From Halomonas beimenensis (GTDB taxonomy: Bacteria > Pseudomonadota > Gammaproteobacteria > Pseudomonadales > Halomonadaceae), in the NCBI RefSeq assembly GCF_002549795.1, contig NZ_CP021435.1, forward strand, positions 744,001 through 808,000: a stretch of DNA of 64,000 nucleotides. Reading direction: 5' to 3'. A program made the translations under genes and the position numbers. How positions within the stretch are numbered: the stretch's first letter is position 1; every line of letters begins with the position of its first letter. Shown piece after piece: positions 55,614-64,000 of the stretch. The notes beneath the pieces were generated by a model that was not told the origin of the DNA, did not search any database, and was given only the letters and a program-made list of their open reading frames with translations.

Positions 55614-56033
55614 TCAGTCCTCGACGATCGTGAAGGAATGCGTCACCTCCACCCCGCCCTGGGCCAGCATGATGGAGGCACTGCAGTACTTGTCGGCGGA
55701 CAGCTCGACGGCCCGCTTGACCTGCTTCTCCTTGAGCCCCTTGCCGCTGACCGTGAAGTGGACATGGATCCTGGTGAAGACGCTGGGCACGCTGTCGGCA
55801 CGCTCGGCCTCGATGCTGGCCACGCAGTCCGAGACCGGGGCCCGGGACTTCTCGAGGATCTCCAGGACGTCGAAGGACGTGCAGGCGCCGAGGCCCATCA
55901 GCAGCATCTCCATGGGGCGGGGGCCGGTGTTGCGGCCGCCGTGGTCGGGGGGGCCGTCGATGACCACGCTGTGGCCGCTGCCGGCCTCGGCGACGAACTG
56001 GCGACCGTCGGTCCACTTGACGCTGGCTTTCAT
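55614..56033 (-). CDS. OsmC family protein (YhfA-like)
   Basis: A 139-residue OsmC/Ohr-fold protein with the two redox Cys in GLGACTSFDVLEIL and KYCSASIMLAQGG, and the GGRNTGPRPMEMLLMGLG pre-motif. Members reduce organic or inorganic peroxides; the YhfA subgroup is less well characterised. It stands alone, between speD and murU, all on the minus strand. Confidence 0.9.
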   Translation of the reverse strand: MKASVKWTDGRQFVAEAGSGHSVVIDGPPDHGGRNTGPRPMEMLLMGLGACTSFDVLEILEKSRAPVSDCVASIEAERADSVPSVFTRIHVHFTVSGKGLKEKQVKRAVELSADKYCSASIMLAQGGVEVTHSFTIVED

Positions 56034-56099
56034 AGGCTGGGTGTCCTCGGTTGGGATTTCGCGTTGGGCTCGGCAGCATAGCAGCTGTCCGTCCTCGAC

Positions 56100-57950
<1,851 letters not shown>

Positions 57951-57976
57951 TCACTCCGCCAAGGACATCGTGGAAC

Positions 57977-60451
57977 ATGGCCAAGCGACCCTCCTGGACG
58001 GCCCTGGCAGGCCTGGTGACCTCGAGCCTGATGACGACGGGCCCGGTGCTGGCGTCGCCCCCCGAGCCCTTGCCGGCCGACCGGCTGGATTGGCGGCCCT
58101 GGGGCGACGAGCGTCCCGCCGGCGCCGTCTGCCGGGGACGCTACGTCATGCCGGACTATCGCCTGGCGGCGCCCCCCGAGGGGCGGGTGGCCAGCGAGGC
58201 CGATCGCGGCGAGTACGGGACGCAGGGCGAGACTCGGCTCGCCGGGGAGGTGGTGCTGCGCCGCGGGGACACCCAGCTGGAGGCCCCGGCGGTGCGCCTG
58301 CCGGCCGCCCGGGACCGGGTGCTGGCCGATGGGCCGCTGGCCATCCGCGACCGCAACCTGCTGGTTCGCGGCGAGGCCGCCGAGTTTTCCCTGGCGAGCG
58401 ATGCCGCGCGCATCGAGGGGGCCCATTACGTGGCGCACGCCCAGCGCCTGCGCGGCGATGCGGTGCGCCTGGCTCGGCTGGAGGACGGTCGCTATCGGCT
58501 GAGCGAGGCGAGCTTCACCACCTGTGAGCCGGGCAGCGACCTCTGGCGCCTGGTGGGACGGGATATCCTGCTGGATCGGGAGAGCGGGTTCGGGACCGCT
58601 CGGCATGCCCGCCTCGAGGTCGGCCGGGTGCCGGTGTTCTACTGGCCCTGGGTGCGCTTTCCCATCGACGAGCGTCGCCAGACCGGTTTCCTGTGGCCGG
58701 TGGTCGGCGTCTCGGGCGATGGCCTCGACTATGCCCAGCCCTTCTACTGGAACATCGCCCCCGACCAGGACGCGACCCTGACTCCCCGCTGGATCGGCGA
58801 GCGGGGCGAGTCGCTGGGGGGCGAGTACCGCTATCTCTTCCCGTCCGACGCCGGCACCCTGGAAGGGGCCTACATGGTCGACGACCGCCGTGCCGGCGAC
58901 GAGGCCGCCGCGGGCTCCTCTCTCGAAAACGGCGACGACCGCTGGTACCTGGACTTCCGCCACGCCGGGCGCTTCGGCTCGCGCACCCGCTATCGGCTGC
59001 GCTATGGCGCGGCCAGCGACGGGGCCTACTTCGAGGACTTCGGACGCAGTTTCGGCGAGACGGAGACCCGGAGCCTGTCGCGCCTGGCCGGGCTCGACTA
59101 CCGCGGGGAGGTCTGGCGGCTGGAGGCCAAGGCCCAGGGCTACCAGAAACTCGACGATCCCCTGGATCCGGGCGACAAGCCCTTCTATCGGCTGCCGAGC
59201 CTCAACGCCCGGGCCCGATGGAGCCAGGAGACCGGTCTCTATCAGGAGTGGGGGGCCAACCTGACCCACTTCTGGCGGGATGTCGGCACCGACGAGAACG
59301 GTCGCTACACCTTCCGCGACACCCAGCGCACGATCCCCATCCGCGAAGCGGCCGACGGGACCCGGCTGAGCCTGACGCCGGCCCTGGGCTGGCGCTTCGC
59401 CGAGAGCTGGGGCCATCTCGAGCCGCGCGCCGAGCTCACCCACCTCACCTACGACCTCGACTATGGCGATCGCGAGACCGACCGGCCCGAGGATCCCTCG
59501 CTGACCGTGCCGATCGCCTCCCTCGACGGCGGTCTGATCTTCGAGCGCGACCTCGGCCTCGGTGGGGAGGCCTTCCGCCAGACCCTGGAGCCCCGGCTGA
59601 ACTACGCCTATGTCCCGGCCCGGAACCAGCGGGACCTCCCCGACTTCGACACCAGCGAGCAGGCCTTCTCCTGGCAGCAGCTGTGGACGTCCCATCGCTT
59701 CACCGGTGGCGACCGAGTGGGGGACCTCAACCGTGTCTCCCTCGGCGTGGAGACGCGGCTGGTGGAAGACGCCAGCGGTCGCGAGCGGCTCTCGCTGGGG
59801 GTGGGCCAGGCCTACTACCTCGAGGATCGCACCATCGACCTGGCGGGCGACCCCGATACCCTGCCCTCGGAGGCCGACTTCCGACGCTTCTACGATGCCA
59901 CCCGGGACCGCTCGCCCCTGGTCACCCGGCTGGACTGGCGGCTCGGCGATCACTGGCAGACCTACTGGCAGTGGCTCTACGACGATCACCTGTCGCGCAC
60001 CGAGCGTGCCAGCTGGGATCTGCAGTACCGGGCCGAGGCGGGGCACGTGCTGAACCTGGGCTACCGTTGGGAGCTCCAGGGCTTCGATCCGGCCGAGGAG
60101 GGCGACGACGCACGCGGCTACGACCGGGAGGAGGTCGATGTCTCCGGGGCCTGGCGGGTCTCGCCGCGGCTCGACCTGATCGGCCGGGTGCTGTATGACC
60201 ACACCAATGACCGGGCCCTGGAGCGGCTGGCGGGTGTGCAGTGGAACGACTGCTGTTATGGTCTCCAGCTGGTGTGGCGCGAGTGGGTCGACGACGCCGA
60301 CACCGCCAGCACCATCGCCGATGACACCACCGACCGTGGCGCCTTCCTGCGCCTGGTGTTCAAGGGGCTCGGCGGCGTCGGGGGCGAGGCGGATGCCCAT
60401 TTCCGTAGCGCCGTCCCGGGCTATCGCAGTACCGCCTTCGGCCGGCCTTGA
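57977..60451 (+). CDS. lptD: LPS-assembly outer-membrane protein LptD
   Basis: An 824-residue protein: signal peptide about residues 1-27 (SSLMTTGPVLASPPEP), periplasmic OstA/LptA-like beta-jellyroll domain, then a 26-strand barrel region ending ...AVPGYRSTAFGRP. LptD with LptE inserts lipopolysaccharide into the outer leaflet. Cys52, a mid Cys (SFTTCEPGSDLWRL) and the late pair NDCCYGLQLVW fit the four Cys that form LptD disulfides. TATAAT at 57939-57944 is a probable -10, with a weak -35. Heads the lptD-surA-pdxA-rsmA-apaG-apaH set. Confidence 0.95.
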   Translation: MAKRPSWTALAGLVTSSLMTTGPVLASPPEPLPADRLDWRPWGDERPAGAVCRGRYVMPDYRLAAPPEGRVASEADRGEYGTQGETRLAGEVVLRRGDTQLEAPAVRLPAARDRVLADGPLAIRDRNLLVRGEAAEFSLASDAARIEGAHYVAHAQRLRGDAVRLARLEDGRYRLSEASFTTCEPGSDLWRLVGRDILLDRESGFGTARHARLEVGRVPVFYWPWVRFPIDERRQTGFLWPVVGVSGDGLDYAQPFYWNIAPDQDATLTPRWIGERGESLGGEYRYLFPSDAGTLEGAYMVDDRRAGDEAAAGSSLENGDDRWYLDFRHAGRFGSRTRYRLRYGAASDGAYFEDFGRSFGETETRSLSRLAGLDYRGEVWRLEAKAQGYQKLDDPLDPGDKPFYRLPSLNARARWSQETGLYQEWGANLTHFWRDVGTDENGRYTFRDTQRTIPIREAADGTRLSLTPALGWRFAESWGHLEPRAELTHLTYDLDYGDRETDRPEDPSLTVPIASLDGGLIFERDLGLGGEAFRQTLEPRLNYAYVPARNQRDLPDFDTSEQAFSWQQLWTSHRFTGGDRVGDLNRVSLGVETRLVEDASGRERLSLGVGQAYYLEDRTIDLAGDPDTLPSEADFRRFYDATRDRSPLVTRLDWRLGDHWQTYWQWLYDDHLSRTERASWDLQYRAEAGHVLNLGYRWELQGFDPAEEGDDARGYDREEVDVSGAWRVSPRLDLIGRVLYDHTNDRALERLAGVQWNDCCYGLQLVWREWVDDADTASTIADDTTDRGAFLRLVFKGLGGVGGEADAHFRSAVPGYRSTAFGRP

Positions 60452-60519
60452 GCGTCGCGCGATGCACGCCGCGCCGGCCCCGTGCCGGCCATCGATATTG
60501 AACGAGAGGAAAGACCGAC

Positions 60520-61155
60520 ATGCCTAGCCGACACCTCGCCCCCCTGCTGCTGAGCCTGCTGCTGGGACTGCCCCTGGCCGGCCTCGCCCAGGAGCGTCAG
60601 CCCCTGGATCGCATCGTGGCGGTCGTCAACGAGGGCGCCATCATGGCCTCCCAGCTCGAGGAGCGCGTCGACCAGGCCCGGCGGCAGCTCGGCAGTCGCG
60701 GCATCGAGCTGCCGCCCGAGGACGTCCTGCGCGAGCAGGTGCTCGATCGACTGATCGTCGAGGAGATCCAGCTGCAGCTGGCCCGGCAGGCCAACCTCAG
60801 CGTCGACGATACCGAGCTCAATCGCCAGGTGCGGGCCATCGCCGAGGGTAACGGCATGACCCTGGAGCAGTTCGCCGATGCCCTGGAGGCCGATGGCCTG
60901 TCGCTCGGCGTGATGCGCGACCAGGTGCGGCGCGAGCTGCTGATGCGTCAGCTGCAGCAGCGCCGGGTGGGCAGCCGAGTGAGCCTCTCCGAGCGCGAGG
61001 TGGATCGCTTCCTGGAGCAGCAGGGCGGCGGCATGAGTCGTGAACAGGCTCGTCAGGCGCTCTTCCAGCGCAAGGCCAACGACGAGATGGAGGCCTGGCT
61101 GCAGGAGATCCGCAGCGAAGCCTTCGTCGATGAGCGCCTCGAGCCGGACGCATGA
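60520..61155 (+). CDS. surA: Short SurA-like periplasmic chaperone lacking parvulin domains
   Basis: A 211-residue protein in the surA position. A signal peptide (about residues 1-23) precedes the SurA N-domain (LDRIVAVVNEGAIMASQLEERV, LDRLIVEEIQLQLARQ, REVDRFLEQQ); then, without a gap, the SurA C-terminal helix (EQARQALFQRKANDEMEAWLQEIRSEAFVDERL). Both peptidyl-prolyl isomerase (parvulin) domains of the about 430-residue canonical SurA are missing, and the reading frame is intact. It matches in outline the core fragment (N plus C) that keeps chaperone function in E. coli experiments, by established knowledge. Confidence 0.88.
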   Translation: MPSRHLAPLLLSLLLGLPLAGLAQERQPLDRIVAVVNEGAIMASQLEERVDQARRQLGSRGIELPPEDVLREQVLDRLIVEEIQLQLARQANLSVDDTELNRQVRAIAEGNGMTLEQFADALEADGLSLGVMRDQVRRELLMRQLQQRRVGSRVSLSEREVDRFLEQQGGGMSREQARQALFQRKANDEMEAWLQEIRSEAFVDERLEPDA

Positions 61156-62210
61156 CGCCTGCTCCCGTCCTGGCCCTGACCACCGGCGAGCCGGCCGGCA
61201 TCGGCCCCGAGCTCGCCGCGATGCTGGCGGACGGCATGCCGGCCGGTGGCGGCGCACCGGACCACCGGCTGGTGGCGGTGGGCGATCCCGCCTTGCTGGC
61301 CGAGCGTGCCGCGGCCATCGGGCGCGCCCTGGAGATCGTCGAGCTGGCCCCCGGCCAGCCCGTGCCGCCGCGGCGGCACGGGGTGCTGCCGGTCTGGCCG
61401 GTGCCCCTGGCCGCGCCCTGTCGGGCCGGGGTGCTGGACCCGCGCAATGCCGGGTACGTGCTCGAGACCCTGGACCGGGCGGTGGCCGCCTGCCGCGCCG
61501 GCGAGGCCGCCGGGCTGGTCACCGCGCCGCTGCACAAGGCGGTGATCCGCGAGGCCGGCCATGCCGGCTTCACCGGTCACACCGAGTACCTCCGCGACGC
61601 CTGCGGCGCCGAGGAGGTGGTGATGATGCTCGCCACCGACCACGCCCTGCACGGACGGGATCCGGCCTGGCAGGGGAGTGCGGCCCTGCGGGTCGCTCTG
61701 GCCACCACCCACCTGCCGCTGAGGGAGGTGGCGGACGCCGTGACCGGCGAGCGGCTGACCCGGCTCCTGCGCATCCTCGACGCCGACCTCAAGCGCTGGT
61801 TCGGCGTGGCCAAGCCGCGCATCCTGGTCTGCGGCCTCAACCCCCACGCCGGCGAGGGCGGCCACCTGGGGCGCGAGGAGCTCGAGGTGATCGCCCCGAC
61901 CCTGGAGGCGCTGCGCGGCGAGGGGCTGACCCTTGACGGTCCGCTGCCGGCCGATACCCTGTTCACCCCGCGTCATCTCGCCGACGCCGACGCCGTTCTG
62001 GCGATGTATCATGATCAGGGCCTGCCGGTGCTCAAGTACGCCGGCTTCGGCCGCGCCGCCAACGTCACCCTGGGCCTGCCGCTGGTGCGCACCTCGGTGG
62101 ATCACGGCACGGCGCTGGACCTCGCCGGCCGGGGCGTCGCCGATCCCGGCAGCCTCGCCGTGGCCGTGGCCCTGGCGGCCGAGATGGCACGGCGGGGTCT
62201 CCGCCACTGA
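61152..62210 (+). CDS. pdxA: 4-hydroxythreonine-4-phosphate dehydrogenase
   Basis: A 352-residue dehydrogenase in the DXP-dependent pyridoxal phosphate pathway. GEPAGIGPELAAML, HKAVIREAGHAGFTGHTEYL, NPHAGEGGHLGREE and MYHDQGLPVLKY contain the metal-binding His residues, and RTSVDHGTALDLAG ends the active site. It overlaps surA by four bases (ATGA), so they are coupled. Confidence 0.95.
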   Translation: MTPAPVLALTTGEPAGIGPELAAMLADGMPAGGGAPDHRLVAVGDPALLAERAAAIGRALEIVELAPGQPVPPRRHGVLPVWPVPLAAPCRAGVLDPRNAGYVLETLDRAVAACRAGEAAGLVTAPLHKAVIREAGHAGFTGHTEYLRDACGAEEVVMMLATDHALHGRDPAWQGSAALRVALATTHLPLREVADAVTGERLTRLLRILDADLKRWFGVAKPRILVCGLNPHAGEGGHLGREELEVIAPTLEALRGEGLTLDGPLPADTLFTPRHLADADAVLAMYHDQGLPVLKYAGFGRAANVTLGLPLVRTSVDHGTALDLAGRGVADPGSLAVAVALAAEMARRGLRH

Positions 62211-62256
62211 GGCGAGACGTCCTCGCCACGACCGTTCAACAGAAGGACTAGAGTGC

Positions 62257-63069
62257 ATGGCATCCCGCCCCCAGGGTCATCGCGCCCGCAAGCGCTTCGG
62301 ACAGAACTTCCTGCGTGACCCCGGCATCATCGCGCGCCTGGTGCGCGCCATCGGCCCCCGTCCCGGCGAGCGCCTGGTGGAGATCGGCCCCGGCCAGGGC
62401 GCCCTCACCGAACCGCTGCTCGAGGCGGCCGGCGGCCACCTCGAGGTCATCGAGCTGGATCGCGACCTCATCCCCGGGCTGCGCGTGCAGTTCTTCGACA
62501 AGCCGGGCTTCGTCATCCACGAAGGCGACGCCCTCAAGGTCGACTTCCGGGCGCTGCGTGGCGAGGGCCCCCCGCTGCGGGTGGTGGGCAACCTGCCCTA
62601 CAATATCTCCACGCCCCTGATCGCCCACCTGCTCGAGGCCGGGGATGCCGTGGCCGACATGCACTTCATGCTGCAGAAGGAGGTCGTCGAGCGGCTGGCC
62701 GCCGAGCCCGGCGGCGCCGACTGGGGACGTCTCTCGGTGCTGGCCCAGTACCACTGCCGGGTCGAGTCGCTGTTCACCGTGCCCCCGGAGGCCTTCGTGC
62801 CGCGGCCCAAGGTGGAGTCGGCCATCGTGCGCCTGACGCCCCACGCCACCCCGCCACACCGGGCCCGCGACGAGGCGCTGCTGTTCGCCCTGGTGCGCCA
62901 GGCCTTCGCCCAGCGGCGCAAGACGTTGCGCAACAACCTCAAGGGGCGCCTCGACGCCCAGGCCCTGGCGGCGCTGGGCATCGACCCGAGCCGCCGGCCC
63001 CAGACCCTCTCCGTGGAGGAGTTCGTGCGCATCGCCAATCACCTGGCCGCCGAGGAGGAAACGACATGA
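62257..63069 (+). CDS. rsmA: 16S rRNA dimethyladenosine transferase RsmA/KsgA
   Basis: A 270-residue methyltransferase that dimethylates A1518 and A1519. HRARKRFGQNFLRDP, EIGPGQGALTEPLLE and VVGNLPYNISTPLI (the NLPY motif) plus the C-terminal region with QRRKTLRNNLKG are characteristic. The start at 62257 fits the family; AAGGA is upstream. It overlaps apaG by four bases. Confidence 0.96.
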   Translation: MASRPQGHRARKRFGQNFLRDPGIIARLVRAIGPRPGERLVEIGPGQGALTEPLLEAAGGHLEVIELDRDLIPGLRVQFFDKPGFVIHEGDALKVDFRALRGEGPPLRVVGNLPYNISTPLIAHLLEAGDAVADMHFMLQKEVVERLAAEPGGADWGRLSVLAQYHCRVESLFTVPPEAFVPRPKVESAIVRLTPHATPPHRARDEALLFALVRQAFAQRRKTLRNNLKGRLDAQALAALGIDPSRRPQTLSVEEFVRIANHLAAEEETT

Positions 63070-63455
63070 CCGCACCGGTCCTGGGCGAGGAAATCCGTGT
63101 GGACGTGGAGCCGGCGTTCCGGGAGGACGAGTCGGCCCCCGAGGAGCAGCGCTTCGTGTTCAGCTACACCATCACGGTGCACAACCATTCCGGGCACAGC
63201 ATGCAGCTGTTGGCGCGCCACTGGAAGATCACCCAGGGCAGCGGCAAGGTGCAGGAGGTGCGCGGCAAGGGGGTGGTCGGCCAGCAGCCGCTGATCGGCC
63301 CCGGCCAGACCTTCCGCTACACCAGCCGGGCGATCCTCGATGGCCCGGTGGGGGTCATGGAGGGGGCCTTCACCTGCGTCGACACCGCCACCCAGCGTCC
63401 CTTCGAGGTCGCCATCGCCCCCTTCCGGCTGGCCGGCCCCAACCAGGTCCACTGA
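63066..63455 (+). CDS. apaG: ApaG/CO2+-Mg2+ efflux-like protein
   Basis: A 129-residue protein with the ApaG fibronectin-like fold: VHNHSGHSMQLLARHWKITQGSGKVQEVRGKGVVGQQP, summarised by NHSGHSMQLLARHWKIT, and YTSRAILDGPVGVMEGAFTCVD. The biochemical role is not settled. It overlaps rsmA by four bases and is followed after 18 bp by apaH. Confidence 0.94.
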   Translation: MTAPVLGEEIRVDVEPAFREDESAPEEQRFVFSYTITVHNHSGHSMQLLARHWKITQGSGKVQEVRGKGVVGQQPLIGPGQTFRYTSRAILDGPVGVMEGAFTCVDTATQRPFEVAIAPFRLAGPNQVH

Positions 63456-63473
63456 CGACGCCACGGAGTGCCC

Positions 63474-64000
63474 ATGACCACCTACGCCATCGGTGACCTC
63501 CAGGGCTGTCACGAGGAATTCGTGAGCCTGCTCGAGCACCTGGACTTCGACCCCCGCCGCGACCGGGTGTGGCTGGCCGGGGACCTGGTCAACCGCGGGC
63601 GAGGCTCGCTGGAATGCCTCCGCGAGGTGGAGGCCCTCGGCGAGGCCGCCCGGGTGGTGCTCGGCAACCACGACCTGCACCTGCTGGGCGTGGCCCGGGG
63701 CAAGGCCAGGACCAAGCACAAGGACACCCTGAACGCCATCCTCGAGGCGCCGGACCGGGAGCGCCTCCTGGACTGGCTGCAGAGCCGTCCCCTGGTGGTG
63801 CGCGAGGGCGAGACCCTGATGAGCCACGCCGGGCTCCCGCCGCGGTGGAGCCTCGACCGGGGCGAGGCCCTGGCCGGCGAGGTGGCCGAGCGGCTCGCCG
63901 GCGAAGCGGCCGAGGCCTTCCTCGAGGGCATGTACGGCAACGAGCCGGCCTGCTGGCGGGACGATCTGGAGGGACTGGACCGGCTCCGGGTGATCGTCAA
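63474..64000 (+). CDS. apaH: Bis(5'-nucleosyl)-tetraphosphatase ApaH (3' truncated by the window)
   Basis: The first 175 codons of ApaH, open at the right edge. TTYAIGDLQGCHEEF (GDxxG), WLAGDLVNRGRGSLECLR (GDxVNRG), VLGNHDLHLLGV (GNHD) and MSHAGLPPRWSL are the metallophosphatase motifs. ApaH cleaves Ap4A to ADP. ACGGAG precedes the ATG. Confidence 0.94.
   Translation, partial: MTTYAIGDLQGCHEEFVSLLEHLDFDPRRDRVWLAGDLVNRGRGSLECLREVEALGEAARVVLGNHDLHLLGVARGKARTKHKDTLNAILEAPDRERLLDWLQSRPLVVREGETLMSHAGLPPRWSLDRGEALAGEVAERLAGEAAEAFLEGMYGNEPACWRDDLEGLDRLRVIV

Overview
The window is about 64 kb of high-GC DNA, densely packed with intact genes in short operons. Gene order and content point to a halophilic gammaproteobacterium, most likely Halomonadaceae (Halomonas or a close relative). 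This is an inference from the Anr-linked cbb3 oxidase locus, two complete Mrp/Mnh cation antiporters, the lptD-surA-pdxA-rsmA-apaG-apaH order, and amgK-murU next to lptD. No insertion sequence, prophage, integrase or CRISPR array was seen, and codon use looks even throughout, so this reads as core chromosome.

Region 1 (1-11.2 kb) is a microaerobic respiration block on the minus strand: ccoNOQP (cbb3 oxidase), ccoGHIS (assembly), a TauE/SafE-like membrane protein, a HemN-family radical SAM protein and the FNR/Anr regulator. Two Anr boxes, before ccoN and hemN, are each centred 41.5 bp upstream of the start predicted from a matching -10. Region 2 (11.2-14.7 kb) holds an alpha/beta hydrolase, a five-tRNA operon (Val-Asp-Asp-Val-Asp) and 2,4-dienoyl-CoA reductase. 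Region 3 (15-19.9 kb) is the prkA-yeaH-spoVR stress operon. Region 4 (19.9-22.3 kb) has a Tat-exported HiPIP, a lone Lrp-type RAM domain, a membrane-anchored nuclease and three tandem tRNA-Leu(CAG) genes.

Region 5 (22.3-30.2 kb) covers RNA and ribosome maintenance and replication: rnr, rlmB, rpsF-rpsR-(membrane protein)-rplI, dnaB and two small conserved proteins. Region 6 (30.2-33.4 kb) is a divergent pair: an Fe-S photolyase with a DCC protein on one side and ferrochelatase on the other. Region 7 (33.5-45.4 kb) holds two back-to-back Mrp Na+/H+ antiporter operons, one with a fused A+B subunit and one with separate A and B. Region 8 (45.4-49.3 kb) has a small DUF2256 protein plus cryptochrome DASH behind a promoter whose 19-bp spacer is filled by paired TGTACA sites, then a frameshifted DUF3429 gene, a lytic transglycosylase and a retropepsin-like protease.

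Region 9 (49.3-56 kb) is mixed housekeeping: rsmE, phaR, purD, a thioesterase, a phosphoribulokinase-like gene, a HIT protein, coq7, speD and an OsmC protein. Region 10 (56.1-64 kb) is envelope biogenesis: murU-amgK (peptidoglycan recycling), then lptD, a very short surA without its parvulin domains, pdxA, rsmA, apaG and the start of apaH.

The best leads are the reduced SurA, the HemN homologue missing residues known to be important in E. coli HemN, the TGTACA/MerR-like promoter shared in outline by two photolyase loci, and the paired Mrp operons of different architecture. No clearly new defence or mobile system was found. All positions and motif matches come from reading the sequence by eye; no searches were run.
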